Shown in pieces: positions 25,970 to 34,618 of a stretch of DNA of 64,000 nucleotides (positions are counted from its first letter, which is position 1; every line of letters starts with the position of its first letter). This DNA comes from Bacteroides fragilis (GTDB lineage Bacteria; Bacillota; Clostridia; Lachnospirales; Lachnospiraceae), in contig JAMPFK010000007.1 of the NCBI GenBank assembly GCA_023664485.1, positions 43,742-107,741 of the forward strand. Reading direction: 5' to 3'. The translations under genes were made by a program, and so were the position numbers. Below the pieces are notes generated by a model. That model was not told the DNA's origin. It saw nothing but the letters and a program-made list of their open reading frames with translations, and searched no databases.

Positions 25970-27025
25970 ATGGGTTTTTTCTCAGACTTGAAGGACGATT
26001 TGTCCCAGGCCGTAAATGAGCTGATGCCGGAAGAAGAGCTTCAGGCAGCCTTGGACGGTGAAAAAAAAGCGGCTGAAAATGCCGAAACGGCACAGTCCGG
26101 CGGTATGCCTACACCGGAAGATTTGAGCGATATGCTGGATAAGATGGAAGCGCTCGCAACGGAACAGGAAGCGGCGGAGTTAATGTCGGCGCCTGCTGCG
26201 GAAGACGACGATATTCTGGCGGAGCTTGTGGCAGAAGAACCGGAAGATACGGCGGCTCCGGATGTTCCGGCGCCGGAAGAAGCGGAAGAGGAGGACGATA
26301 TTCTGGCGGAGCTTGGACTGGAGGATATCGATTCAGAGGATGTGCTCCCGCCTGATGTGGCTTTACAGCTGCCTGAAGAAGAGCCGGAAGAGAATATGGC
26401 GGAAGCAGATACAGCAGAAGCGTCAGATATGCCGATAGAATCGGATATCTCAATAAATGAGGAAGAAGAAGCAGCAGGACCTCAGCAGGAAAAAGAAAGG
26501 GAAGATGAGAAAATGGAAATGGAAATGGATGTACAGGAAAGAACAGCATCAGATGAAACAGCAGTCGTAACAGAAGGAATGTCCATCACCGGCGATATTA
26601 CTTCAGGAGGCTCCCTGGAGCTGATCGGTACGGTCATGGGCAACATCGACATTCTCGGAAAACTGAATATTACAGGCGCGATCCAGGGAAATTCCAAGGC
26701 GGCTGAAATTTACGCGGAAGGCGCAAGGATCAACGGCGAAATCAACAGCGGCGGCAGCGTGAAGATCGGACAGAGTTCCGTAGTCATCGGCAATATCAAT
26801 GCGATGAGCGCCGTTATCGCGGGCGCGGTAAAAGGCGATATCGATGTACATGGACCGGTCGTTTTAGATACCTCTGCGATCGTCATGGGAAATATCAAAT
26901 CCAAATCCGTGCAGATCAACAACGGAGCGGTAATCGAAGGTATGTGTTCCCAGTGCTATGCGGACGTCAATCCGACATCCTTCTTTGAAGAAATCAAGAA
27001 AAACAAAGAAAGAGGCAAAAAATAA
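25970..27025 (+). CDS. Bactofilin-family polymer-forming protein with long acidic N-terminus
   Basis: A 351-residue protein. Residues 1-195 are strongly acidic and low in complexity (runs of E, D and A, e.g. AAEDDDILAELVAEEPED). Residues 200-335 are a bactofilin beta-helix (SITGDITSGGSLELIGTV, GNIDILGKLNITG, NGEINSGGSVKIG, IVMGNIKSKSVQING). Bactofilins form cytoplasmic filaments that often guide cell-wall enzymes. The gene is 12 bp after the polysaccharide deacetylase, so a wall-remodelling partnership is plausible. The acidic extension is much longer than in typical bactofilins. Confidence 0.88.
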   Translation: MGFFSDLKDDLSQAVNELMPEEELQAALDGEKKAAENAETAQSGGMPTPEDLSDMLDKMEALATEQEAAELMSAPAAEDDDILAELVAEEPEDTAAPDVPAPEEAEEEDDILAELGLEDIDSEDVLPPDVALQLPEEEPEENMAEADTAEASDMPIESDISINEEEEAAGPQQEKEREDEKMEMEMDVQERTASDETAVVTEGMSITGDITSGGSLELIGTVMGNIDILGKLNITGAIQGNSKAAEIYAEGARINGEINSGGSVKIGQSSVVIGNINAMSAVIAGAVKGDIDVHGPVVLDTSAIVMGNIKSKSVQINNGAVIEGMCSQCYADVNPTSFFEEIKKNKERGKK

Positions 27026-27062
27026 ATAATCTGAGAATGGCATATGCCGGGAGAGTGTGTAA

Positions 27063-27761
27063 ATGCAGCGTGTCTTATTAAAGTTAAGCGGAGAGGCATT
27101 GGCCGGTGATAAAAAGACCGGATTCGATGATGAGACTATACGCGGGGTTGCTTTGCAGGTAAAGCAGCTCGTGGAGGAGGGCACTCAGGTAGGAATTGTG
27201 ATCGGCGGCGGGAATTTCTGGCGCGGCCGTTCCAGCGAAAGCATTGACAGGACGAAAGCGGATCAGATCGGAATGCTGGCAACGATTATGAACTGCATCT
27301 ATGTGTCGGAAATTTTCCGTTCCGTCGGAATGATGACAAATGTTCTGACGCCTTTTGAATGCGGCTCCTTTACCAAATTGTTTTCCAAAGACAGAGCCAA
27401 TAAATATTTTGCCAAAAATATGGTCGTCTTTTTTGCAGGCGGTACGGGGCATCCGTATTTTTCGACGGATACGGGCGTGGTACTGCGGGCGGTCGAGGTA
27501 GACGCGGATGCGATTCTGCTTGCCAAGGCGGTAGACGGAGTATACGACAGCGATCCCCGCACGAATCCCGATGCCAGAAAATATGAGGAAGTATCGATTG
27601 AAGAAGTGATTGAGAAAAATCTTCAGGTTGTGGATATGACGGCCTCTATTCTGGCAAGGGATAATAAGATGCCGATGCGGGTGTTCGCGCTGAATGAGAA
27701 GAACAGTATCGTAAATGCGATCAAAGGAGAATTCGGCGGAACGAAGGTCACCGTATCATAA
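27063..27761 (+). CDS. pyrH: UMP kinase
   Basis: Phosphorylates UMP to UDP. The 232-residue amino-acid-kinase fold starts RVLLKLSGEALAG and includes VIGGGNFWRGR, FFAGGTGHPYFSTDT and AVDGVYDSDPRTNPDA. It is 30 bp before frr, the common pairing. The usual upstream rpsB-tsf genes are absent; a bactofilin gene takes their place. GGGAG precedes the ATG. Confidence 0.97.
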   Translation: MQRVLLKLSGEALAGDKKTGFDDETIRGVALQVKQLVEEGTQVGIVIGGGNFWRGRSSESIDRTKADQIGMLATIMNCIYVSEIFRSVGMMTNVLTPFECGSFTKLFSKDRANKYFAKNMVVFFAGGTGHPYFSTDTGVVLRAVEVDADAILLAKAVDGVYDSDPRTNPDARKYEEVSIEEVIEKNLQVVDMTASILARDNKMPMRVFALNEKNSIVNAIKGEFGGTKVTVS

Positions 27762-27791
27762 GAGATGAGAGAGGAAGGTATAGAATAAAAG

Positions 27792-28343
27792 ATGGATGAC
27801 AGGTTAAAACCATATGATGAAAAAATGAAGAAGGCATATGATTTCCTGGAAACGGATCTCGGAACGATCCGGGCGGGACGTGCCAATCCTCATGTATTGG
27901 ATAAGGTGAAAGTGAATTATTATGGTACGCCGACCCCGATTCAGCAGGTCGGAAATATTACGGTTCCCGACCCAAGAATGATACAGATCGCGCCCTGGGA
28001 GAAAAATCTGATCAAGGAAATCGAAAAAGCGATTATGATGTCAGATGTCGGCATTACGCCGAGTAACGATGGCGCCGTTATCCGTCTTGTATTTCCGATT
28101 CTGACCGAGGAACGCAGAAAAGAGCTGGCGAAGGATATCAAGAAGCGCGGCGAGGAGAACAAGGTCGCAGTCAGAAATATCAGACGCGACGGAATGGATG
28201 CTTTTAAGAAACTCGCCAAGGCTGAGGTTTCGGAGGATGAGATCAAGGAACTCGGAGAGCAGTTACAGAAGCTGACGGATAAGTATATCAGGGAAGTGGA
28301 TAAGCTGATCGAAGAGAAAACGAAAGAGATTATGACAGTCTGA
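27792..28343 (+). CDS. frr: Ribosome recycling factor
   Basis: With EF-G, splits post-termination ribosomes. The 183-residue length and motifs are typical: LGTIRAGRANPHVLDKV, YYGTPTPIQQVGNI, ISVPDPR-like TVPDPRMIQIAPW and the C-terminal charged helix. It is between pyrH and uppS, followed by a multi-hairpin spacer. Confidence 0.97.
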   Translation: MDDRLKPYDEKMKKAYDFLETDLGTIRAGRANPHVLDKVKVNYYGTPTPIQQVGNITVPDPRMIQIAPWEKNLIKEIEKAIMMSDVGITPSNDGAVIRLVFPILTEERRKELAKDIKKRGEENKVAVRNIRRDGMDAFKKLAKAEVSEDEIKELGEQLQKLTDKYIREVDKLIEEKTKEIMTV

Positions 28344-28351
28344 AAAGGCAA

Positions 28352-28451
28352 AAAGATTTTCTAAGGCGTTAAAATACGCTGCCCGGAAAAATCTACGGTT
28401 TGCGAAGCAAATTTTTCACCTCGAAGAATCGCCTTTGGGCGATTCTTCTTA
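28352..28451. repeat. Multi-hairpin spacer element after frr (copy 1)
   Basis: Three successive foldbacks: an imperfect stem GATTTTC/GGAAAAATC (28355-28393), a short TTTGC-GAA-GCAAA hairpin (28399-28411) and a perfect GAAGAATCGCC/GGCGATTCTTC hairpin (28423-28448). The linker TTTGCGAAGCAAATTTTTCA resembles the reverse complement of the spacer after dctM (55010-55098), and the same layout recurs after dctP (52989-53100). It may act as a terminator or attenuator before uppS. Confidence 0.65.
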
Positions 28452-28482
28452 GTTGTGGCGGAAAAGAAAGGAGGAAACGGAC

Positions 28483-29199
28483 GTGGAAGAAGAGTTGAAG
28501 ATACCGAATCATGTGGCGATCATTCTGGACGGAAACGGAAGATGGGCAAAGAGCAGGGGAATGCCAAGGAACTACGGCCATGTACAGGGCGCAAAGACCG
28601 TAGAAGTCATTTGCGAAGAGGCTTACCGCATGGGAATACGGTATTTGACGGTCTATGCCTTTTCCACGGAAAACTGGATCAGGCCGCAGGAGGAAGTCGA
28701 TGCGCTGATGAAGCTTCTTAGAAACTATATGAAGACCTGCCTGAAGACGGCGGCCAAAAACAATATGTGCGTCCGGGTTCTTGGAGATAAAACAGGGCTG
28801 GACGAGGATATCAGGGAGCGTATCGGACAGCTGGAAGAGGCGACGAAGGAAAACACGGGACTTCATTTTCAGATCGCGATTAACTATGGCGGCCGTGATG
28901 AAATTGTCCGTGCCGTGAAGAAGCTGGCAAAAGAGCTGGAAGCGGGAACGCTGAAAAAAGAAGAGATTACCGAGCAGGTATTGAATGATGCGCTGGATAC
29001 GCACGGTATCCCGGATCCCGATTTACTGATCCGCACCTGCAATGAACAGCGGATTTCCAATTTTTTGTTATGGCAGCTTTCCTATACGGAATTTTATTTT
29101 ACGGAAACGGCATGGCCTGATTTCTCCAAAGAAGAATTGGAAAAAGCTGTGCTGGCATATAATAAGAGAGACAGGAAGTATGGAAAGATAGAGGAATAA
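28483..29199 (+). CDS. uppS: Isoprenyl transferase (undecaprenyl diphosphate synthase)
   Basis: Makes the C55 lipid carrier for peptidoglycan by cis-condensation of IPP. The 238 residues start with NHVAIILDGNGRWAKSRG (catalytic Asp in ILDGNGRW), then YLTVYAFSTENW and the C-terminal PDLLIRTCNEQRISNFLLWQLSYTEFYF. GTG 28483 is preceded by AAAGGAGGAAACG; a longer TTG-initiated frame at 28453 would run through that ribosome site. It begins uppS-cdsA-dxr-rseP. Confidence 0.95.
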   Translation: MEEELKIPNHVAIILDGNGRWAKSRGMPRNYGHVQGAKTVEVICEEAYRMGIRYLTVYAFSTENWIRPQEEVDALMKLLRNYMKTCLKTAAKNNMCVRVLGDKTGLDEDIRERIGQLEEATKENTGLHFQIAINYGGRDEIVRAVKKLAKELEAGTLKKEEITEQVLNDALDTHGIPDPDLLIRTCNEQRISNFLLWQLSYTEFYFTETAWPDFSKEELEKAVLAYNKRDRKYGKIEE

Positions 29200-29217
29200 A
29201 GGGCAGGGGGTTAGGAA

Positions 29218-30078
29218 ATGTTTCGTACAAGATTGCTCAGTGGGATCGTGCTGGTCGTGATCGCGGCCGGAACTATCATAGCCGGCGGATGGGTGCTGGC
29301 GGCGGTGCTGTGCGTTATATCGATGACCGCATACCGGGAGCTGGCGAAGGCGACGGGCGTGCATGACGGAACAGGGACGGTGAACGCGCTGGAAGTGACC
29401 GGCTTTGCGATGATCGTGTTCTATTATGCGGGGATGCATGCCGGACTGCTCCGGATGGAAGCCGACGACCGTTCCGCGATTTACCGTATCTTTATGAGCG
29501 CAGTCGTTATCGCGCTTCTTGTCTTCATGTTCGTTTATGTTTTCAGCTTCCCGCGGTTTCAGGCCGGTCAGGTGATGGCGGCGTTCTTTGAACTGCTCTA
29601 TGCGCCGATGCTTTTATCTTTCCTCTATATCATCCGGGAAGGCTGGGAGCAGGGGGCCCTTTTAACGGCATTGGTCTTTTTGTGTTCCTGGGGAAGCGAT
29701 ACCTGCGCTTATGCGGTGGGCGTTCTGTTCGGCAGGCATAAAATGACCCCGAAACTGAGTCCGAAAAAATCGGTCGAGGGGGGTATCGGCGGCGTTGCCG
29801 GCGCGGCGCTTCTTTTCGGCCTGTATACTTATTATGTCGTCGATCCGGCGTCCTCAGAGCAGCTGCGGGTGGGCCTTGTCCCGGCCATGTGCCTTGGGGC
29901 GGTCGGCGCGCTGCTATCCATGGTCGGGGATCTGGCGGCATCGGCCATCAAAAGGGATCATGAAATCAAAGATTACGGAAAGCTGATACCGGGACACGGC
30001 GGCATTATGGACCGCTTCGACAGCGTTATTATCGCGGCGCCTTTTATTTTTTTCGGACTGACGCTGATAACGGGCTGA
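29218..30078 (+). CDS. cdsA: Phosphatidate cytidylyltransferase
   Basis: Forms CDP-diacylglycerol from CTP and phosphatidic acid. The 286-residue polytopic protein has about seven or eight hydrophobic segments and the CdsA signature near its C-terminus: SAIKRDHEIKDYGKLIPGHGGIMDRFDS. Eighteen base pairs separate it from uppS and 41 from dxr. Confidence 0.96.
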   Translation: MFRTRLLSGIVLVVIAAGTIIAGGWVLAAVLCVISMTAYRELAKATGVHDGTGTVNALEVTGFAMIVFYYAGMHAGLLRMEADDRSAIYRIFMSAVVIALLVFMFVYVFSFPRFQAGQVMAAFFELLYAPMLLSFLYIIREGWEQGALLTALVFLCSWGSDTCAYAVGVLFGRHKMTPKLSPKKSVEGGIGGVAGAALLFGLYTYYVVDPASSEQLRVGLVPAMCLGAVGALLSMVGDLAASAIKRDHEIKDYGKLIPGHGGIMDRFDSVIIAAPFIFFGLTLITG

Positions 30079-30119
30079 GCGGAGACGGGGCTTTTTGACC
30101 GAAAGAGAGGCATGAACAG

Positions 30120-31265
30120 ATGAAAAAAATTGCAATACTGGGCTCTACAGGTTCGATCGGCACGCAGACGCTGGAAATCGTGCGGAATCAGCCGGATCTG
30201 CAGGTTGTTTCGCTGGCGGCGGGAACGAATGTGGAGCTGATGGAAAAACAGATCAGAGAGTTCCATCCGCAGATGGCGGCCATGTGGAGCGAAGAAGCGG
30301 CGGCGGATCTGGCCCGGAGGACTGCGGATACGGATGTAAAGGTGGTCAGCGGCATGGAAGGCCTGCTGGAAGTATCCACAATAGAAGAGGCGGAGATACT
30401 GGTAACCGCAATCGTTGGCATGATCGGCATCAGGCCGACCATCGCGGCAATAGAACAGGGTAAAACGATCGCGCTCGCCAATAAAGAAACGCTGGTCACA
30501 GCAGGGCATATTATTATGCCGCTCGCCAGGAAGCACGGGGTCTCCATTCTGCCGGTGGACAGCGAGCACAGCGCGATTTTTCAGTCGCTGCAGGGGGAGA
30601 ACAGGGCGCGGGTGAGCAGGATCATCCTGACGGCTTCCGGCGGGCCCTTCCGCGGCAGGAAAAAAGAAGAGCTGGAGAAAACGGCAATAGAGGACGCGCT
30701 GAAGCATCCGAACTGGTCGATGGGACAGAAGGTGACGATAGATTCGGCATCCCTTGTCAACAAAGGGCTGGAAGTCATGGAGGCGTGCTGGCTGTTCGAT
30801 GTGCCCTTAGAGCAGATTCAGGTCGTTATCCATCCGCAGAGCATTATTCATTCCGCGGTAGAGTATGTGGACGGCGGCATTATGGCGCAGCTCGGAATGC
30901 CGGATATGAAGCTTCCGATTCAATATGCGCTGTTCTATCCGGACAGAAGGCCGCTTCCCGGAAAAAGGGTGGATTTCTTCGCGCTCGGCCGGCTGACCTT
31001 TGAAAAGCCCGATACGGAGACTTTCAGAGGGCTACAGCTCGCTTATGAGGCCGCAAAGACGGGCGGCAGCCTGCCGACGGTATTTAACGCGGCCAATGAA
31101 AAAGCGGTGGCGCTGTTTGCACGGCGCAAAATCGGTTTTCTGCAGATTCCGGAATTAATCGAGCGCTCTATGGGGCATCATAAAGTGATAGAGAATCCTT
31201 CCGTGGAAGAAATCTTGCAGGCGGAAGCGGAAACGTATGAATATATAAAGCAGGTGATGAATTGA
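30120..31265 (+). CDS. dxr: 1-deoxy-D-xylulose 5-phosphate reductoisomerase
   Basis: Second enzyme of the MEP isoprenoid pathway. The 381-residue protein has the NADPH site AILGSTGSIGTQTLEIV, the metal-site region LPVDSEHSAIFQSLQG, and LTASGGPFRG and NHPNWSMGQKVTIDSASLVNKGLEVMEA-type blocks, all conserved. Its stop overlaps the TTG start of rseP. Together with ispG downstream, two MEP genes are in the window. Confidence 0.97.
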   Translation: MKKIAILGSTGSIGTQTLEIVRNQPDLQVVSLAAGTNVELMEKQIREFHPQMAAMWSEEAAADLARRTADTDVKVVSGMEGLLEVSTIEEAEILVTAIVGMIGIRPTIAAIEQGKTIALANKETLVTAGHIIMPLARKHGVSILPVDSEHSAIFQSLQGENRARVSRIILTASGGPFRGRKKEELEKTAIEDALKHPNWSMGQKVTIDSASLVNKGLEVMEACWLFDVPLEQIQVVIHPQSIIHSAVEYVDGGIMAQLGMPDMKLPIQYALFYPDRRPLPGKRVDFFALGRLTFEKPDTETFRGLQLAYEAAKTGGSLPTVFNAANEKAVALFARRKIGFLQIPELIERSMGHHKVIENPSVEEILQAEAETYEYIKQVMN

Positions 31266-32317
31266 TTAGTACGATTATTTTATTTTTGGTTATTTTTGGC
31301 ATTGTGGTCATATCCCATGAGTTCGGCCATTTTCTGATCGGGAAAAGAAACGGGATCCGCGTCGTGGAATTTGCCGTGGGCATGGGACCGACGCTGTTTT
31401 CTTTTCAGAAGGGGGAGACCAGATATTCCCTGAAGCTTCTGCCGATCGGCGGAGCCTGTATGTTCGACGGCGAGGACGGCGTGGTGACGGAAAACGGGGA
31501 ACCGGACGAACACAGCTTCCTGAAAGCCAATGTGTGGGCGCGGATCGCGACCGTATTCGCGGGGCCTTTTTTCAATTTCCTGCTCGCGTTTCTTTTTTCC
31601 CTGATACTCGTTGCATTTAACGGCTCGGACAGACCGGTGGTACAGCAGATCATGGAAAATTCCGCGGCGGAAGAGGCCGGGATGCTGGCGGGAGACCAGA
31701 TCGTCCGGATCAATGGCGAGAAAATTCATCTTTACCGCGAGGTCAGCCTGATTTCCGCCATGAATCAGGGCGAGACGCTGGAAATCCAGATAAAGAGGGA
31801 CGGTTCGCCGCAGAATATAACGCTCGTTCCGCGTTACGATGCGCAGGACGGCAGATATTATATCGGCCTGCGCGGCGCCGGGGAATATTTTAAGTGCAAT
31901 CCGGTGCAGGTGTTCCAGTACGGCCTGTACGAGGTTCGATATTGGGTCAAAGCGACCTATAAGAGCCTGCTGATGCTGATCCATGGACAGGCGACGAAAG
32001 ACGACGTATCCGGCCCCATTGGCATTGCGCAGTTCGTGGGAGATACCTATGATGAAGTGAAAGATTACGGGATCTCTTCCGTTATTTTTACCATGATGAA
32101 TATTGTGATCCTGCTTTCCGTCAATCTCGGTATTATGAACCTGCTCCCGCTTCCGGCGCTGGACGGCGGGCGGCTGGTATTTATGTTCCTCGAAGTGCTC
32201 CGCGGAAAGCCGGTATCCCCGGAAAAAGAGGGGCTTGTGCATTTTGCGGGACTGGTCGTATTTATGATTCTGATGGTCTTTATCATGTACAACGATATTA
32301 TGCGGATCATTCGTTAA
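31262..32317 (+). CDS. rseP: RIP metalloprotease RseP
   Basis: Intramembrane site-2 protease. The 351 residues show the zinc motif HEFGH at about residue 20, a PDZ domain (about 120-185, EEAGMLAGDQIVRINGEKI) and the C-terminal NLLPLPALDGGRL motif, with four membrane segments. The start is TTG at 31262, overlapping the dxr stop (TTGA); no ATG fits the N-terminal motif distance. Substrates are probably anti-sigma factors or signal peptides. A terminator follows, unlike in relatives where ispG follows directly. Confidence 0.95.
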   Translation: MISTIILFLVIFGIVVISHEFGHFLIGKRNGIRVVEFAVGMGPTLFSFQKGETRYSLKLLPIGGACMFDGEDGVVTENGEPDEHSFLKANVWARIATVFAGPFFNFLLAFLFSLILVAFNGSDRPVVQQIMENSAAEEAGMLAGDQIVRINGEKIHLYREVSLISAMNQGETLEIQIKRDGSPQNITLVPRYDAQDGRYYIGLRGAGEYFKCNPVQVFQYGLYEVRYWVKATYKSLLMLIHGQATKDDVSGPIGIAQFVGDTYDEVKDYGISSVIFTMMNIVILLSVNLGIMNLLPLPALDGGRLVFMFLEVLRGKPVSPEKEGLVHFAGLVVFMILMVFIMYNDIMRIIR

Positions 32318-32329
32318 TATGGTATGCGG

Positions 32330-32372
32330 AAACGGCTTTCGCCGGGGATTGTCCCTGCGGAGCCGTTTTTTG
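32330..32372 (+). terminator. Terminator after rseP
   Basis: AAACGGCT (32330-32337) pairs with AGCCGTTT (32361-32368), with CCGGGGA/TCCCTGCGG pairing possible inside, followed by TTTTT. Confidence 0.85.
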
Positions 32373-32425
32373 AATGCTAACGGAATTACCAAATCGCCCT
32401 CTCAGATTTTGGCGAAGTTGTATAG

Positions 32426-32454
32426 TTGTCAGACGGCGCCGGATGAAGTATAAT
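32426..32454 (+). promoter_or_regulatory. Sigma-A promoter of the PP2C-kinase pair
   Basis: TTGTCA (32426-32431), 17-bp spacer, TATAAT (32449-32454). The 32318-32661 stretch between rseP and the phosphatase gene thus holds a terminator, this promoter and then repeat copy B inside the transcript leader. Confidence 0.75.
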
Positions 32455-32522
32455 TCATGATAACGATTCAAATTCTACGATTCTGAAAATCTTTGCAGGA
32501 TTCGCTGCATATCAATCGGATA

Positions 32523-32631
32523 TCTTATCGTAAACGACATAACAAATTGCTCTTCCAGGCTCTTGCAGAAGCCATACAGGTAAGCTTTTACAAGTCTGAA
32601 AAGGAAATTTCCAATGTCGTTAACTATAATA
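32523..32631. repeat. 109-bp near-palindromic MITE-like repeat, copy B
   Basis: Reverse complement of copy A (9344-9452), about 90% identical; the central block CTTGTAAAAGCTTACCTGTA is shared exactly. Like copy A, it can fold along its whole length into one long hairpin. It lies between a good promoter and the PP2C start codon, so it is in the 5' leader. One strand carries an open frame in both copies, but it simply reflects the shared DNA. Confidence 0.82.
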
Positions 32632-32661
32632 CAGGGACAGGAAGCACAAGGCGGGAAAAAT

Positions 32662-33432
32662 ATGGATTATCGGGTAAACGTATACTGGAATAAGGGCGCG
32701 GTGCGGGACGTCAATCAGGATTCTCTGCTCGTGCTGCAGGCACTGACGTCGCAGGGCAGAGTACTGCTGGCGGCCGTCTGCGACGGCATGGGCGGAATGG
32801 ACAGGGGAGAGTGGGCGAGCGGCTATTTGACGGAAGAGCTGGCCACATGGTTTTATGACGGTCTTATGAGGGCGGTCGGGAAGAGAAAACCGTTATGGGC
32901 GGTCAGGCGGTCTCTGGAACGGAGCCTTTACCGGGCGCAGAGAAAGCTGCAGGACTATGCGGATCGGCGCGGCCTGGAAATGGGGACGACGATGTCGCTG
33001 CTCGTTTTATGGGAAAAGCGGTATCTGCTCTGGCATCTGGGAGACAGCCGGATCTATTATCTGTCCGGGCATTGGAAAAGAAAGATACGTCTGATGACGA
33101 AGGATCATGTGCAGGGAAAGAACCGGCTGACAAAGTGTGTAGGCAGTTTCGGGTTTTTCCTGCCGGACTTTCGGATGGGCGTTGTCCGGAAAGGGGAAGC
33201 GTTCCTGTTATGCAGCGACGGTTTCTGGCGCAGGATGGATGCAGAGGAACTGAACGAAGCGCTTGTGCCGGCCCTGATGACGGAAGAAAGATGCCAAAGG
33301 CGGCTGCGGGAAATCGGTGAAGGGGCTATGCGCCGCGGCGAGCGGGACAATCTGTCGGCCGTTTATGTCCTGGTACGGGGCGGCCGGGGGGAAGAGGGCG
33401 GCGGAGGAGAGAAGAAAGGGCAGCGGGCATGA
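32662..33432 (+). CDS. PP2C-family Ser/Thr protein phosphatase
   Basis: Metal-dependent phosphatase that reverses Hanks-type kinase action. The 256-residue domain retains the metal-binding aspartates: VNQDSLL, CDGMGGMDRGEWAS, LGDSRIYYL and the late GERDNLSAVYVLV. ATG 32662 gives the usual N-terminus; an in-frame ATG at 32614 lies inside repeat B and is unlikely. The stop overlaps the kinase start by four bases (ATGA), so phosphatase and kinase are translationally coupled. Confidence 0.92.
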   Translation: MDYRVNVYWNKGAVRDVNQDSLLVLQALTSQGRVLLAAVCDGMGGMDRGEWASGYLTEELATWFYDGLMRAVGKRKPLWAVRRSLERSLYRAQRKLQDYADRRGLEMGTTMSLLVLWEKRYLLWHLGDSRIYYLSGHWKRKIRLMTKDHVQGKNRLTKCVGSFGFFLPDFRMGVVRKGEAFLLCSDGFWRRMDAEELNEALVPALMTEERCQRRLREIGEGAMRRGERDNLSAVYVLVRGGRGEEGGGGEKKGQRA

Positions 33433-34616
33433 TGGGAAAGATATTATCGGGGAAATACGAACTGCGGGAACAAATCGGCGCGGGCGGCAGCGGCGTGGTC
33501 TATTTGGCATGGGACCGGCATCTGGAGCGCTATGCCGCCGTCAAGGCGGAAAAAAGGCCGGAAGGGGCGGCAGAATCCGACAGCCTGAAAAAAGAGATGA
33601 AGATGCTGAAAGCTTTGAAGCATCCGATGCTGCCCGCCGTCTATGACTATTTTCAGGAGACAGAGCAGTATCTGGTGATGGAATACATCGAAGGAGAAAG
33701 TTTACATAATTATATCGAGAGGGAGGGCGCGGTGCCGGAAAAGCAGGCATATCGATGGGCCCTGCAGCTGGCAGAATTGCTTTCCTATCTGCATGCGCAG
33801 AAGCCGCCGGTGATTTACCGCGACCTGAAACCGGATAATATCATCGTCTGCCCGGATGGAAATCTGCGGGTGGTCGATTTCGATGCGGCGCTGCAAAGAC
33901 AGTATGACAGACGGGCGCGGGAGGTGTTAGCGGGAACGGCCGGGTATGCCGCGCCGGAACAGCTGGCTGGCACAATCGGGGATGCCGGGCCGGGCGCGGA
34001 CGAACGGAGCGATATCTATACGCTGGGCGCGACACTGTATCATATGGTGACCGGACACGATCCGTCGAGGCCGCCCTATGGGATTCGGCCGGTCAGGTGC
34101 ATGAAGCCGGAGCTGACACGGGATATGGAGCGGATCGTAGAAACATGTACGGCAAAAGAGCCGGCGGGACGGTATCAGACGGCGGAAGAGCTGAAAAAGG
34201 ATTTGGAAGGACAGCGGTTTTCCGGGAAACGTTATTTTTTCAGGGACTTCAGAAGAAGAAAGAGATATGTACTCAAACGGCTGGAGAAGCAGATCTGGCT
34301 GACGGAAAAAGCGGGGAACGGGCTGTTCGCGGCAGGTATTGTGCTCTGCGGCCTGTTCGCCGGCTTTTTTACCATACAGGCAAGGGGGCAGGGAACGCCG
34401 CTGCCCGTCATCGTCTATAATAAGCAGGGACAGAAGCTGGTCATCCGTTATGACAGCGTTTATACGCCGGAAGGAAATCTGGTGTTTGAGCTGGAAGAGG
34501 CGCTTTTCGGGGGAGAAGGGATACAGGAACTTTCTATCGGTTTGACGGACTGCGGGACCGGCGAGAGGCGGGAGAGGATCTTTTATATACAGGGGAGCGG
34601 GGAGAATGGAAAATAA
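33429..34616 (+). CDS. Membrane-anchored Hanks-type Ser/Thr protein kinase
   Basis: A 395-residue kinase. The kinase domain (about 8-270) has the glycine loop IGAGGSGVVYLA, Lys39 (YAAVKAEKR), a catalytic loop YRDLKPDN (Tyr in place of His of HRD) and APE (YAAPEQ). The DFG motif reads DFD (Asp150-Phe-Asp152), an unusual change. One membrane segment (about 318-336) is followed by a short extracytoplasmic tail of about 60 residues without PASTA repeats, so its input differs from PrkC/Stk1 kinases. It is coupled to the upstream PP2C gene. Confidence 0.9.
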   Translation: MMGKILSGKYELREQIGAGGSGVVYLAWDRHLERYAAVKAEKRPEGAAESDSLKKEMKMLKALKHPMLPAVYDYFQETEQYLVMEYIEGESLHNYIEREGAVPEKQAYRWALQLAELLSYLHAQKPPVIYRDLKPDNIIVCPDGNLRVVDFDAALQRQYDRRAREVLAGTAGYAAPEQLAGTIGDAGPGADERSDIYTLGATLYHMVTGHDPSRPPYGIRPVRCMKPELTRDMERIVETCTAKEPAGRYQTAEELKKDLEGQRFSGKRYFFRDFRRRKRYVLKRLEKQIWLTEKAGNGLFAAGIVLCGLFAGFFTIQARGQGTPLPVIVYNKQGQKLVIRYDSVYTPEGNLVFELEEALFGGEGIQELSIGLTDCGTGERRERIFYIQGSGENGK

Positions 34617-34618
34617 CT

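Noticed and set aside
31280..32392. 370-residue minus-strand frame opposite rseP
   Set aside because: Antisense shadow; rseP carries HEFGH and the C-terminal NLLPLPALDGG motif in the correct order.
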